The position numbers and the translations under genes were made by a program. From Oscillospiraceae bacterium (GTDB lineage Bacteria > Bacillota > Clostridia > Oscillospirales > Oscillospiraceae): 64,000 bases of DNA. Shown here piece after piece: positions 52,243 through 60,427 of this stretch (positions within the stretch are counted from its first letter, which is position 1; each line of letters begins with the position of its first letter). The notes beneath the pieces are model-generated. The model was not told where the DNA came from and did not search any database. It saw only the letters and a list, made by a program, of their open reading frames with translations. The stretch covers positions 186,001 to 250,000 of the forward strand of contig JAFYAQ010000022.1 in assembly GCA_017540645.1 (NCBI GenBank), in the 5' to 3' direction.

Positions 52243-53088
52243 TCATTCCGCCTCCATTTCCCGAAGAGCGTTCGACAGTTCTTCCATGGCCCGGTTGTAT
52301 TCCTCCTGATTGGGACCCTTTCCGTGCCAGTCGACTTCATTTTCCATAAAGGAGACGCCCTTGCCCTTGACCGTCTTTAATACAATCGCGGAGGGGCGGC
52401 CCTTTTCCTGCTGCGCCCGAGCCAGCGCAGTTTCCATGGCATCAAAATCATGCCCGTCGATCGTCTGCACAAAGAAACCGAACGCGGAGAGCTTTTCCTC
52501 TATGGGATAGGGACTCATGACTTCGGTGATGGGGCCGTCGATCTGGAGGTTGTTGTTGTCGATCATAACCACCAGATTGTCCAGCTTGTAGTAATTGGCG
52601 AACATGAAGGCCTCCCATACCTGGCCTTCCTCGATCTCACCATCTCCAAGAATGGTATAGACCCGGCTGGGAAGATTCAGCTTCTTGGCTCCGATAGCCA
52701 TGCCGCAGGCGCTGGAAACGCCCTGGCCCAGAGAGCCGGTGGACATGTCCACCCCGGGAACGGAGAGCATGTTGGGGTGGCCCTGAAGCCGGCTGCCGAT
52801 GTGGCGGAGAGACTTTATCTCTTCTACGGGGAAAAAGCCCCGATGGGCAAGCGCCGCGTAAAGAGCCGGAGCGGCATGTCCTTTGGATAAAACAAAGCGG
52901 TCCCGCTCCTGCCACCGGGGATTCTGCGGATCCACGCGCATGTGCCGAAAATAAAGATAGGTTATCATGTCGGCAGCGGACAGACTGCCGCCCGGGTGTC
53001 CGGATTTCGCGTTGTAGGTTCCTTCAATGATCCCCATTCGGATTTTGCAGGCCATGCGGCGCAGGGACGTCCGTTCTTCTGAAGTCAA
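52243..53088 (-). CDS. Transketolase, N-terminal subunit
   Basis: 281 residues. Thiamine-diphosphate motif GDGEIEEGQVWEAFMF...NN, with FVLSKGHAAPALYAAL and STGSLGQGVSSACG. Split transketolases are usual in Clostridia and archaea; they interconvert C5, C6, C7 and C3 sugars in the non-oxidative pentose phosphate route. The start is TTG with GGGGGGGA 7 nt upstream. Confidence 0.94.
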   Translation of the reverse strand: MTSEERTSLRRMACKIRMGIIEGTYNAKSGHPGGSLSAADMITYLYFRHMRVDPQNPRWQERDRFVLSKGHAAPALYAALAHRGFFPVEEIKSLRHIGSRLQGHPNMLSVPGVDMSTGSLGQGVSSACGMAIGAKKLNLPSRVYTILGDGEIEEGQVWEAFMFANYYKLDNLVVMIDNNNLQIDGPITEVMSPYPIEEKLSAFGFFVQTIDGHDFDAMETALARAQQEKGRPSAIVLKTVKGKGVSFMENEVDWHGKGPNQEEYNRAMEELSNALREMEAE

Positions 53089-53146
53089 AGATGATTCCCC
53101 CCCTAAGATATCTTGAAAAGCAGTTATTTCTTCTGATGTAAAGAGT

Positions 53147-53176
53147 ATTATATGGCAGGGTATTCCCTGTCGTCAA
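53147..53176 (-). promoter_or_regulatory. Sigma-A promoter of the transketolase operon
   Basis: On the minus strand TTGACG (53176-53171), 18-nt spacer, TATAAT (53152-53147). Confidence 0.7.
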
Positions 53177-53188
53177 GAGACGGAAGGT

Positions 53189-53215
53189 CCCCGGACCTCC
53201 AAAAGAAATCCGGGG
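53189..53215 (-). terminator. Possible weak terminator after carD
   Basis: 7-bp arms CCCCGGA/TCCGGGG (53189-53195, 53209-53215) just after the carD stop. The T-tract on the minus strand is poor, so termination is uncertain. Confidence 0.4.
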
Positions 53216-53224
53216 AAAACCATA

Positions 53225-53746
53225 TTATTCCGGCATTTTTTCCAAATTTCCCAGTCTGTGAGCGATATAGCTGGACACGGAATCCATGGGAATGTCCAAA
53301 GCCACAGCCAGTTCCCCGAAAAGAAGCTCTTCCGCCCGTCGAAGATATTTTTCATCCGTTATTCCGATTTTCTTCTGGCGGGACTCGGCATCTTTCTTTT
53401 TGGCGTAAATGGATTTGGTCATTTGCACCAGATCCCTGCACTCAAAGGAACTCATAGCATCCTTGTAATAATTTCGCAGAGCGCTGAGATTTTTTTCCGT
53501 GCAAATGATCGCCGGGACATTCGGAATGGAATCCACCAGCGCCTCCGCTTCCTGCCTGGTCAGAACGCCACGGATCGGGATCTTGGCGTTGTCTACTGGC
53601 GTCTGGATCGTACCCGCCTGATACAGCGGTTTGAGAATATAGTACTCCCGCGGATCTCTGCTGCCGGCAGGGCAGATCCTGGTGATATCCTGTACAACGC
53701 AAACCCCCGTGCCGCCATACATGATCTTGTCCCCAACGGAAAACAT
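53225..53746 (-). CDS. CarD/CdnL-family transcription regulator
   Basis: 173 residues. N-terminal Tudor-like RNA-polymerase interaction domain (MFSVGDKIMYGGTGVCVVQDI ... YYILKPLY) and a helical C-terminal DNA-contacting domain (KKIGITDEKYLRRAEELLFGELAVAL). CarD proteins bind the polymerase beta subunit and stabilise open complexes, notably at stable-RNA promoters. The ATG at 53746 has GAGGTG 5 nt upstream. A hairpin (53767-53787) lies in the leader. Confidence 0.9.
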   Translation of the reverse strand: MFSVGDKIMYGGTGVCVVQDITRICPAGSRDPREYYILKPLYQAGTIQTPVDNAKIPIRGVLTRQEAEALVDSIPNVPAIICTEKNLSALRNYYKDAMSSFECRDLVQMTKSIYAKKKDAESRQKKIGITDEKYLRRAEELLFGELAVALDIPMDSVSSYIAHRLGNLEKMPE

Positions 53747-53766
53747 CTTGCACCTCACATTCGTGC

Positions 53767-53787
53767 TCCCATGTCCTCAACATGGGA
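53767..53787 (-). other. Leader stem-loop of carD
   Basis: TCCCATGT/ACATGGGA (53767-53774 and 53780-53787), between the carD promoter and its ribosome site; no T-run follows on the minus strand. Confidence 0.5.
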
Positions 53788-53821
53788 AAAAGCGAATCAC
53801 TTCCTCTTCTATCTACTGTTG

Positions 53822-53851
53822 ATTATAACACTTTTTGAGGCTTCCGGGCAA
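53822..53851 (-). promoter_or_regulatory. Sigma-A promoter of carD
   Basis: On the minus strand TTGCCC (53851-53846), 18-nt spacer, TATAAT (53827-53822), giving a leader of about 70 nt. Confidence 0.6.
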
Positions 53852-54003
53852 GTGTTATTTGAAAAATACTTTAGAAATTTTCCTTATTTTTCAAGCATTT
53901 CATGGTTATGATGTCCCATATATTGGCCTTTTCTTCCTATGCGACGACAGCTTTGCGACGCTGTGTTTCTTTATCGACAGACCGGCCGAGAAAAAACGAG
54001 TGT

Positions 54004-55365
54004 TTATTTCCCCGGCTGCATGGGAAGAAGGACGAAAAAGCGCATCGTGTGTCTATCCGGGGCGGAAACCGTGATCCTGCCTTTATGGGCGTTTACGACC
54101 GCCCGGGCGATGGAAAGTCCCAGGCCATGGCCGCCGGTGGAGCTGCTGCGGGACTTATCCGAACGATAAAAGCGGTCGAACAGGTCGTTGAGATTTCCCT
54201 CCGGAATGCTCTCGCAGGTATTGGTGACGGTCAGCACCGCATTTTTCCCCGTCTCTTTCAAGCCGAGGGAGACCTCTCCGCCTTTGGGAGAATACTTAAG
54301 GGCATTGTCCGTCAGAATGTTAACCAACTGGCACAGGGCTTTCTCATCTCCGCACATGGTCAGCATGGGCTGGATATCAAGAATGAAGGTCTTCCCCTCT
54401 TTGATGGCTCTCGATCGGAAGGAAGCCGCCGTTTCCCCTACCATGTCGGACAGAGGAAAATCGATCATCTGCAGCTGCGGGCGCTCCTCGTCCATCTTGG
54501 AGAGGAAGATGAGATCGTTGGTCAACTGAGCGAGACGTTTTGTCTGGGCTCGGATATCATGGAGCCACTCGTTATCGGGGGCGTCCATGGAGAGAAGCTC
54601 TGCGTCTGCGTCGATGATGGTGATCGGTGTCTTGATCTCATGCCCCGCATCCGTGATAAAGCGCTTTTGCTTTTCATAGCTCTCCGCCATTGGACGGGTG
54701 AAGCGGCCGGACAGCCAGAGCATCAGCAGGAATACCGCGCCCAGGCCGAGCAGAGAGACCACCACACTGGCCAGCAGGAAGGTCCGAGCGGAGCTTAGAG
54801 AGTTGGAGCAATCCAAAAACGTGATCCGCACGCCCCCATCCTGCGCTGTGGCGCAGTAGCGGTAATTCTGATAGTAGCCGGCGGATTTGCCGGAGGCGGC
54901 GATGGAGGCCGCCATAGCCGTGACACCATCCGCGTCTACAGCGGCGATATGCTCGGTGTCAATCTCGGAGATCGTCCCGTCCGACGCCACCAGAGCAGAA
55001 AAGTACCGGGAGGCAAAGGGCAGTTCAGGGGACATCCCCTTTCGGAAGTCCTCCCCGCGGAAATCCTCCGGGCGATACCAGCCCTCCTCCCCGCCGGAAC
55101 GGTCGGAATCGTTGTCGGTCCGGTTCGGGAAGGGTTCCGGCCGGGGAACTCCGGGACCAATAAAGCCGGTATCCTCCTCTTCCGCCTTGATCATCCAGTC
55201 GGGGAAACGCCCCTTGTTTTCCGAGAGTACGGCGAGGGTTGTGTCCGCGTCCCTTGTGGTCACGGTATAGTTATAGACGTTGACAGCCGCCATGAGAACG
55301 GACAGTACGATAAACATGGAGAGCATGGCAGCCACAATGAACTTTTGGCGAAGACGGCGGATCAT
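54004..55365 (-). CDS. Two-component sensor histidine kinase
   Basis: 453 residues. Two membrane helices (about 9-30 and 197-219) enclose an extracellular sensor of about 165 residues rich in Asp, Glu, Gly and Arg. The dimerisation box is FITDAGHEIKTPITII with H242. The ATPase domain shows NILTDNALKYSP (N box) and GGHGLGLSIA (G2). It is coupled to the response regulator by a 4-bp overlap. The signal is unknown. No target transporter is adjacent. Confidence 0.9.
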   Translation of the reverse strand: MIRRLRQKFIVAAMLSMFIVLSVLMAAVNVYNYTVTTRDADTTLAVLSENKGRFPDWMIKAEEEDTGFIGPGVPRPEPFPNRTDNDSDRSGGEEGWYRPEDFRGEDFRKGMSPELPFASRYFSALVASDGTISEIDTEHIAAVDADGVTAMAASIAASGKSAGYYQNYRYCATAQDGGVRITFLDCSNSLSSARTFLLASVVVSLLGLGAVFLLMLWLSGRFTRPMAESYEKQKRFITDAGHEIKTPITIIDADAELLSMDAPDNEWLHDIRAQTKRLAQLTNDLIFLSKMDEERPQLQMIDFPLSDMVGETAASFRSRAIKEGKTFILDIQPMLTMCGDEKALCQLVNILTDNALKYSPKGGEVSLGLKETGKNAVLTVTNTCESIPEGNLNDLFDRFYRSDKSRSSSTGGHGLGLSIARAVVNAHKGRITVSAPDRHTMRFFVLLPMQPGK

Positions 55366-56036
55366 GACTCTTCCTCCAGACAGTAGCCGGCATTGCGCTG
55401 GGCCTTGATGCGGATATCCGCGCCGATGGCGCCGAGCTTTTTGCGCAGATAAGAAATGTACACCCACACCACGTTCAGTTCCGCGTCACTGTCAAAACCC
55501 CAGATCCGTTCCATAAAGCGCTCCGTGGAGATTAGAGCTGAGGGCTGGCGCATCATCATCTCCAACATCTGGAACTCCTTGTTGGCCAGTTTAAAACTGC
55601 CCTTTGGCCCGCTAAGGTCATAAGTGGCGCAGTTGAGCGTAACATTCCCGAGGTGAAGACTGGAATCCGTCTGCACGGAACCGGAGCGTGTCATGGCCCG
55701 GATGCGGGCCAGCAGCTCCTGGGTGGCAAATGGCTTGGTGAGATAGTCGTTGGCACCGCTGTCCAGCCCAAGCACCTTGTCGTCAATGTCGGAGCGGGCC
55801 GTCAGAAAGAGCACGGGTGTGGTGTTTCCCTTCCGCCGCATGGACTGCAGTACCTCCAGGCCGTCCATTTTCGGCATCATCCAGTCCAGGATCACCCCGT
55901 CATAGTTCTCACTATCCAGATAGTCCAGCGCCTCCTGCCCGTCATACACCGCGTCCACGGAATAGTTATTCTTCTGCAAAATCGCGCAGATGGCTCGGGA
56001 CAGAGCGCGTTCATCCTCCGCCAGCAGCAGCCGCAT
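55362..56036 (-). CDS. OmpR-family response regulator
   Basis: 224 residues. Receiver with acidic pair EDE (7-9), phospho-acceptor D51 in GVILDWMMPKMDG, Thr in FLTAR and Lys in LTKPF. The C-terminal winged helix is 'FKLANKEFQMLEMMM ... NVVWVYISYLRKKLG'. The ATG at 56036 has GGGAGG 8 nt upstream; a GTG three codons earlier is possible. It lies upstream of and overlaps the kinase gene. Confidence 0.93.
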   Translation of the reverse strand: MRLLLAEDERALSRAICAILQKNNYSVDAVYDGQEALDYLDSENYDGVILDWMMPKMDGLEVLQSMRRKGNTTPVLFLTARSDIDDKVLGLDSGANDYLTKPFATQELLARIRAMTRSGSVQTDSSLHLGNVTLNCATYDLSGPKGSFKLANKEFQMLEMMMRQPSALISTERFMERIWGFDSDAELNVVWVYISYLRKKLGAIGADIRIKAQRNAGYCLEEES

Positions 56037-56172
56037 ATGATCCACCTCCCGATTTCCGCTTTTTTAAAACCATAGCATCTGTACTTAAAACCAAGCTTAG
56101 ATAAAATATAGCATATCGAACAGGGACGCGCCATGGTTTTTTCATTTTCAACGATAGTCAGAAATGTTTTTG

Positions 56173-56202
56173 TTGACAGTGTTTTTCCCGGTGTCCTATG
56201 CT
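56173..56202 (+). promoter_or_regulatory. Sigma-A promoter of the Rgg-like regulator
   Basis: TTGACA (56173-56178), 18-nt spacer, TATGCT (56197-56202), 27 nt before the ATG. Confidence 0.7.
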
Positions 56203-56228
56203 GTAAAAAACGGTACGGAGGAAGAGGT

Positions 56229-57089
56229 ATGCAGCGCAGGGAAAATCTGGGAGAAGTTTTTCACAGCTTCAGAACCAATCGCAATATCTCGCTTAAGCAG
56301 ATCGCGGATGCGAATATATCCGTTTCTCAGATCTCCCGGTTTGAACGGGGAGATTCGGATATCACCCTCGGCAAATTCCTGAGGCTGCTGGAAAACATGC
56401 ATGTGGAGATGAATGAATTCATGGATGCTGTCCACGGCAATGATAAGTCGGAGACGATCCAGTTCATGCGTCAGCTGATCCCCCTGGAATATAAGCGGGA
56501 CATAGCCGGCTTTCAGCGTCTGTTCCGCGAGCAAAAAGAGAAATATGAGAAAAGCCCCTCTGTGTATCAGTATCGGCTGAATATGATCCTGGCCCAGAGT
56601 TTTATCTGCAAGTGCGATGACGCTCGGCCCTTTCCGAAGGAGTATATGGATGAGGTCGCGGACTATCTGTTTTCTGTGGAGGAATGGAAGATCTATGAGC
56701 TGATCCTGATCGGGAATCTGTATCTTTTCATGGATATCCCCCTTTTACACAAAATGGGTCAGGAGATCCTGCACACGTATGAAAAAACCGGTGCGAACAA
56801 ATCACTGGTCCTCATCACCCTGCTGAACATCTGGGAAACATGCCTTCACCGGAACGCGCTTTCCATTGCCGCCTATTACAGGGACAGCATCCTGCCGCTG
56901 ATCGACGACGAGACCATGCTGTATGAGCGGAATCTGTATCTCTTTTTATCCGGGCTCCATCATTTTCTGAGCGGCGAAAAAGAACTTGGCACAAGTCAAA
57001 TGAAACAGGCCATTCAGATATACGAATGGCTGGATTGTCCCCATCTCGCCCGGAATTATAAAGATGATCGGATGAAATACGCCCCTTAA
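56229..57089 (+). CDS. Rgg/MutR-type (RRNPP-like) transcription regulator
   Basis: 286 residues. N-terminal XRE helix-turn-helix (NISLKQIADANISVSQISRFERGDSDITLGKF, seen as two blocks around residues 20-55) and a long helical C-terminal part like the TPR-type peptide-binding domain of Rgg regulators. Rgg proteins sense small secreted peptides and control nearby genes. The ATG 56229 has GGAGGAAGAGGT upstream; the frame is open 32 codons earlier but overlaps the promoter. The MFS gene follows on the same strand 78 bp later and is the likely target. No pheromone gene was recognised. Confidence 0.8.
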   Translation: MQRRENLGEVFHSFRTNRNISLKQIADANISVSQISRFERGDSDITLGKFLRLLENMHVEMNEFMDAVHGNDKSETIQFMRQLIPLEYKRDIAGFQRLFREQKEKYEKSPSVYQYRLNMILAQSFICKCDDARPFPKEYMDEVADYLFSVEEWKIYELILIGNLYLFMDIPLLHKMGQEILHTYEKTGANKSLVLITLLNIWETCLHRNALSIAAYYRDSILPLIDDETMLYERNLYLFLSGLHHFLSGEKELGTSQMKQAIQIYEWLDCPHLARNYKDDRMKYAP

Positions 57090-57091
57090 AA

Positions 57092-57105
57092 TTGCATATA
57101 TGCAA
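57092..57105. promoter_or_regulatory. 14-nt palindrome upstream of the MFS gene
   Basis: TTGCATATATGCAA, a perfect dyad directly after the regulator stop codon, is a candidate operator for that regulator. Confidence 0.4.
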
Positions 57106-57114
57106 ATTGGAATG

Positions 57115-57161
57115 ACCTCCGGCTGATGTGGATTATTCTTGTTCCACTACAGGCCGGAGGT
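57115..57161 (+). promoter_or_regulatory. Nested hairpin that buries the MFS ribosome binding site
   Basis: Outer stem ACCTCCGGC (57115-57123) with GCCGGAGGT (57153-57161), inner stem GTGGA/TCCAC (57128-57132 and 57143-57147). The right outer arm contains GGAGG, the ribosome site of the MFS gene. Upstream ATG ACC TCC GGC TGA (57113-57127) could be a four-codon leader. The layout resembles translational attenuators of drug-resistance genes. Confidence 0.55.
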
Positions 57162-57167
57162 ATTGTC

Positions 57168-58391
57168 ATGGGAAACGGAAGGATCCGGAAAAATGAAACT
57201 CTGCTCTGGTTTGGAAGCTGGACCTCCCAGATCGGAAATATCATTTTTGACTACGCAAACAGTGTCAGCATCGTAGCTGTCTGCGCAGGAAAACCCTGGG
57301 TATTGGCGATTTATCAGAGCTCGGAGAGGATGATACAGATCGTCTTTAATCTGATCGGGGGCGCCAAAGCGGATAAGGGCGACAGGAAACGGATCCTGAT
57401 CATCACCGATGGATTGGCGGCTTTGATCTGCGGCGGTTTGAGCTTTTTTGTGGAAACTGGCTATATGGCCCTGGTCATGGTCATGGCAAACGCCCTGCTG
57501 TCGGTAGTCTATGCCTTCAATTCTCCCACCTACAAATCCATGATCCCTGAGGTCATTGAAAAAGAACGGATCGGCTATTGCAACTCCATATCTCATGCCG
57601 GCGGAGAGATTATCCGGGTCGCCGGCCCGATCGTCGGCGTTGGATTGGTGGGACTGATCGGTGTGAGAGGTGCTCTGCTTTTTGACGCCTGTACCTTTGT
57701 GGTATCGGCCGCAGCGGAGTACTCTCTCACAAGGATAGACAAAGCGGCAGGGACCGGCAAAAAAAGGTCAAAGCTTCTGTGCGACATCGGAGAAGGCTTT
57801 GCCTACCTGCGCAGAGAAAAACGAATTCTTTTTTTGGTGCTTCTTGCCTCCTTCGTTAACTTCTTCCTGGCAGGGTATAATCTCCTTCTCCCGTACACCG
57901 ATGTGATCTTTCAGGGTGCGATGGACCATTTTTACAGCAAAGCCCTTGCCATGGAGGCGTTGGGCGGGATCCTGGGCTCCGCCGTTTTCGCAAGATTTGC
58001 AAACAGATTTCGCGACAACGTTTTGGCTCTCCTTCTTTTCTTGGCGGGAACGGGAGCCGTTCTAATGCTGGAACCGGTTCTGGCCCTGACGGAAAGGCCT
58101 CTTCTTTGTCTGATCCCCTTTGCGCTGTTTGGGATCTCCCTGACCGCGTTCAACATCCAGTTCATGTCCTATGTGCAGATCGCTGTGGATGAGAGCTATC
58201 TGGGAAGAGTATTCAGCATTATTTTTACGGTGGCCGTATTGTTTATGCCCCTTGGCTCGTTTCTTTTTTCCCTGTTCATGGATTTGGCGAATGTAAACAG
58301 TTACTATACCGTCGGCGGCGGGATCGCAGTTTTATCATTTACCAGCCTGTTGATTCGCCTTCAGCGCTCCAAGGGTAGCCTGACTGACTGA
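57168..58391 (+). CDS. MFS exporter, macrolide-efflux-like
   Basis: 407 residues, about 12 hydrophobic segments. N-terminus NETLLWFGSWTSQIGNIIFDYA and the GAKADKGDRKRILIITDG loop between helices 2 and 3 are typical of the MFS_3 (MefA-like) drug-efflux group. It may export an antibiotic or a self-made product. ATG 57168 has GGAGG 7 nt upstream; an in-frame ATG at 57126 would add a hydrophobic extension across the hairpin but has no ribosome site. Confidence 0.85.
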   Translation: MGNGRIRKNETLLWFGSWTSQIGNIIFDYANSVSIVAVCAGKPWVLAIYQSSERMIQIVFNLIGGAKADKGDRKRILIITDGLAALICGGLSFFVETGYMALVMVMANALLSVVYAFNSPTYKSMIPEVIEKERIGYCNSISHAGGEIIRVAGPIVGVGLVGLIGVRGALLFDACTFVVSAAAEYSLTRIDKAAGTGKKRSKLLCDIGEGFAYLRREKRILFLVLLASFVNFFLAGYNLLLPYTDVIFQGAMDHFYSKALAMEALGGILGSAVFARFANRFRDNVLALLLFLAGTGAVLMLEPVLALTERPLLCLIPFALFGISLTAFNIQFMSYVQIAVDESYLGRVFSIIFTVAVLFMPLGSFLFSLFMDLANVNSYYTVGGGIAVLSFTSLLIRLQRSKGSLTD

Positions 58392-58400
58392 CGCCCCGCA

Positions 58401-58429
58401 TTGCCAATTTTCAGAGAATGTGATATACT
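58401..58429 (+). promoter_or_regulatory. Sigma-A promoter of the acyltransferase operon
   Basis: TTGCCA (58401-58406), 17-nt spacer, TG-A-TATACT (-10 at 58424-58429), 28 nt before the ATG. Confidence 0.7.
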
Positions 58430-58456
58430 GTCGCCATTCTGAAAAAGAGGCGTACG

Positions 58457-59725
58457 ATGGAAAAGAAATGGTTTCGACTGGATACGGCGGCGCTGATCTT
58501 CCCTGTGATCAGACGTCGGGATTGGAGCAATGTGTTCCGCCTGTCGGCTACCCTCCGGGAAACGGTAGACCCGGAACTGCTGCAGCAGGCAGTGGACGAG
58601 CTTCGTCCCCGTTTCCCCAGCTTTTATGTTTCGCTCCATACCGGCGTGTTCTGGCACTATCTGGAGGAATGCCGGGAGCGGGTGATCGTCCGGGAGGATT
58701 ATTCCTATCCCCTGACCTACATGAGCCGTGATGAGGCCCGACGGAGCTGCCTTCGTGTTTATCAGTATAAAAACCGGATCGCCGTAGAATTCTTCCATGT
58801 TCTGACCGACGGCAGGGGCGGCAGCATCTATCTTCGCAATCTGCTCTCCCGGTATCTGACGCTGCGTTATGGTATCCGGACAGAGCCGGACGGGATCATT
58901 AAGGATCTGAAAGAAGCGCCCCGATCCGAGGAACTGGAGGACAGTTTTTTGAAAAATGCCGCCCCGGTGGGCGCCAGCCGCCGGGAGAGCAGCGCTTACC
59001 GCCTGCACGGATGGAAGGAGCCGGATGCCCGCAAGCATCTGATCTGCGGCATCATTCCCAACGAAAAGCTGTTGGAAGCTGCCCACCGCTACGGCGTGTC
59101 CGTGACCGCCTTTCTCTCCGCCGTCATGGTAAACAGCATTATGGATCTCCAGGCGGCGGAAAAGCCGCTCAACGCCTGGAAGCCGGTGAAAGTGACCATT
59201 CCCGTGGATCTGCGGCAGTTCTACGGATCTGAGACCCTGCGAAATTTCTCTTTGGTTGTCAACGTAGGCGTGGACCCCCGCTACGGGCAATACACTCTTC
59301 AGGAGCTTTGCAGCAGCATTTCCCATCAGCTGAAGGCGGCTGCCACGCCCCAGGCCATGGCCGGCATGATCGCCGCCAACGTTCTCCCCCAGCGGATGCC
59401 CTTGCTTCAGGCCACGCCCATCGGTCTGAAGGCTGCGGTGATGGAGGGCGTCTACCGCCGCAGCGGGGAGACCGGCGGCTGCATCAACATTTCCAATCTG
59501 GGGAATGTGGATCTGCCGGAGAGCATGCAGCCCTATGTAGAGCGGATGGAGTTCATTATCGGGCCTCAGCGGAGCTATCCCAACAATTGCTCGGTGCTGG
59601 GCTGCGGCGGCAAGACCTATATCAATATGATCCGGAACATTCGTCAGAGCGAGCTGGAGCGGCGGTTTTTCTCCAGGCTGGTGGAAGAAGGACTTCCGGT
59701 GGAAATTGAAAGCAATGAGAGGTAA
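58457..59725 (+). CDS. Condensation-domain-like CoA-dependent acyltransferase
   Basis: 422 residues of the BAHD/condensation/alcohol-acetyltransferase fold. The catalytic HxxxDG motif is at 114-119 (HVLTDG) and a second family-like block PVDLRQFYGSETLRNFSL lies near 255-275. Enzymes of this fold join an acyl donor to an alcohol or amine. There is no carrier-protein or adenylation domain and none is encoded nearby, so a CoA donor is more likely than a non-ribosomal peptide line. The acceptor is unknown. First of three tightly packed genes (3 bp to the next). Confidence 0.8.
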   Translation: MEKKWFRLDTAALIFPVIRRRDWSNVFRLSATLRETVDPELLQQAVDELRPRFPSFYVSLHTGVFWHYLEECRERVIVREDYSYPLTYMSRDEARRSCLRVYQYKNRIAVEFFHVLTDGRGGSIYLRNLLSRYLTLRYGIRTEPDGIIKDLKEAPRSEELEDSFLKNAAPVGASRRESSAYRLHGWKEPDARKHLICGIIPNEKLLEAAHRYGVSVTAFLSAVMVNSIMDLQAAEKPLNAWKPVKVTIPVDLRQFYGSETLRNFSLVVNVGVDPRYGQYTLQELCSSISHQLKAAATPQAMAGMIAANVLPQRMPLLQATPIGLKAAVMEGVYRRSGETGGCINISNLGNVDLPESMQPYVERMEFIIGPQRSYPNNCSVLGCGGKTYINMIRNIRQSELERRFFSRLVEEGLPVEIESNER

Positions 59726-59728
59726 GGC

Positions 59729-60418
59729 ATGTACTGTGTAAAATGCGGCGTAAAGCTCCAGGACGGGCTGGAGCGCTGTCCCCTTTGTCATACGCCGGTA
59801 TGGAATCCTAACGCCGAGACGGCTCCATCCTTTTATCCGGCGGAGCGAGAACCCAAGATCATCCGGGAGTCCCGTCTGCCCGCGGCCTGTGCCTTGACCG
59901 CTGTCGCGCTGCTGTCGGTGCTGGTGACGCTTTCCGTGTGTCTGAACCTCTACCGGGCCATGTCCTGGGGCGGTTATGTGTTGTTCGGCGTAGCGCTGGC
60001 CTACGTGGTTTTTGTGCTCCCCCTGTGGTTTGAGCGTCTCTCCCCTTTGATCGCGATTCCCGTTGACCACGCGGCAGCGCTTCTGTATGTGTATTATATC
60101 TGCCGCATCACCGGCGGACACTGGTTTTGGAGTTTTGCGTTTCCGATCATCATCCTCAGCTGCGCACTGATCATGGGTTTATACTGCCTGCTTCGCTTTG
60201 TAAGCCACGGCAGGACTTTTATCGTCGGCGGGTTTATCATCGCCCTGGGCGGCTACACGGTGCTGGTGGAGCTGTTTGAGCATATCACCTTCGGTCACCC
60301 CATGTTCCGCTGGAGTTTATATTCCGCCGGATCCTGTCTGGCGGTGGGCTTTTTCTTCCTGTTGACGGGAATGATCCGGCCCTTGCGGGATGCCATGGAA
60401 CGACGTTTTTTCCTGTGA
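59729..60418 (+). CDS. Zinc-ribbon polytopic membrane protein (DUF6320-like)
   Basis: 229 residues. N-terminal zinc ribbon CVKC-x(13)-CPLC (residues 3-21), then six hydrophobic segments (about 50-215) with few charges. I do not know its biochemical function. Such ribbon-plus-membrane proteins occur beside condensation-like acyltransferases and alpha/beta hydrolases, which suggests a scaffold or transporter for the same pathway. It sits between those two genes, 3 bp and 9 bp away. Confidence 0.75.
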   Translation: MYCVKCGVKLQDGLERCPLCHTPVWNPNAETAPSFYPAEREPKIIRESRLPAACALTAVALLSVLVTLSVCLNLYRAMSWGGYVLFGVALAYVVFVLPLWFERLSPLIAIPVDHAAALLYVYYICRITGGHWFWSFAFPIIILSCALIMGLYCLLRFVSHGRTFIVGGFIIALGGYTVLVELFEHITFGHPMFRWSLYSAGSCLAVGFFFLLTGMIRPLRDAMERRFFL

Positions 60419-60427
60419 GGCGAATCG

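Noticed and set aside
57090..57167. Pheromone peptide gene for the Rgg-like regulator
   Set aside because: The only small frames are a four-codon ORF and one in frame with the exporter; neither resembles a secreted pheromone precursor.
58361..60121. 586-codon open frame on the minus strand
   Set aside because: Antisense to the acyltransferase gene and its neighbour; the protein is His/Gly/Gln-rich without domains and its start has no support.
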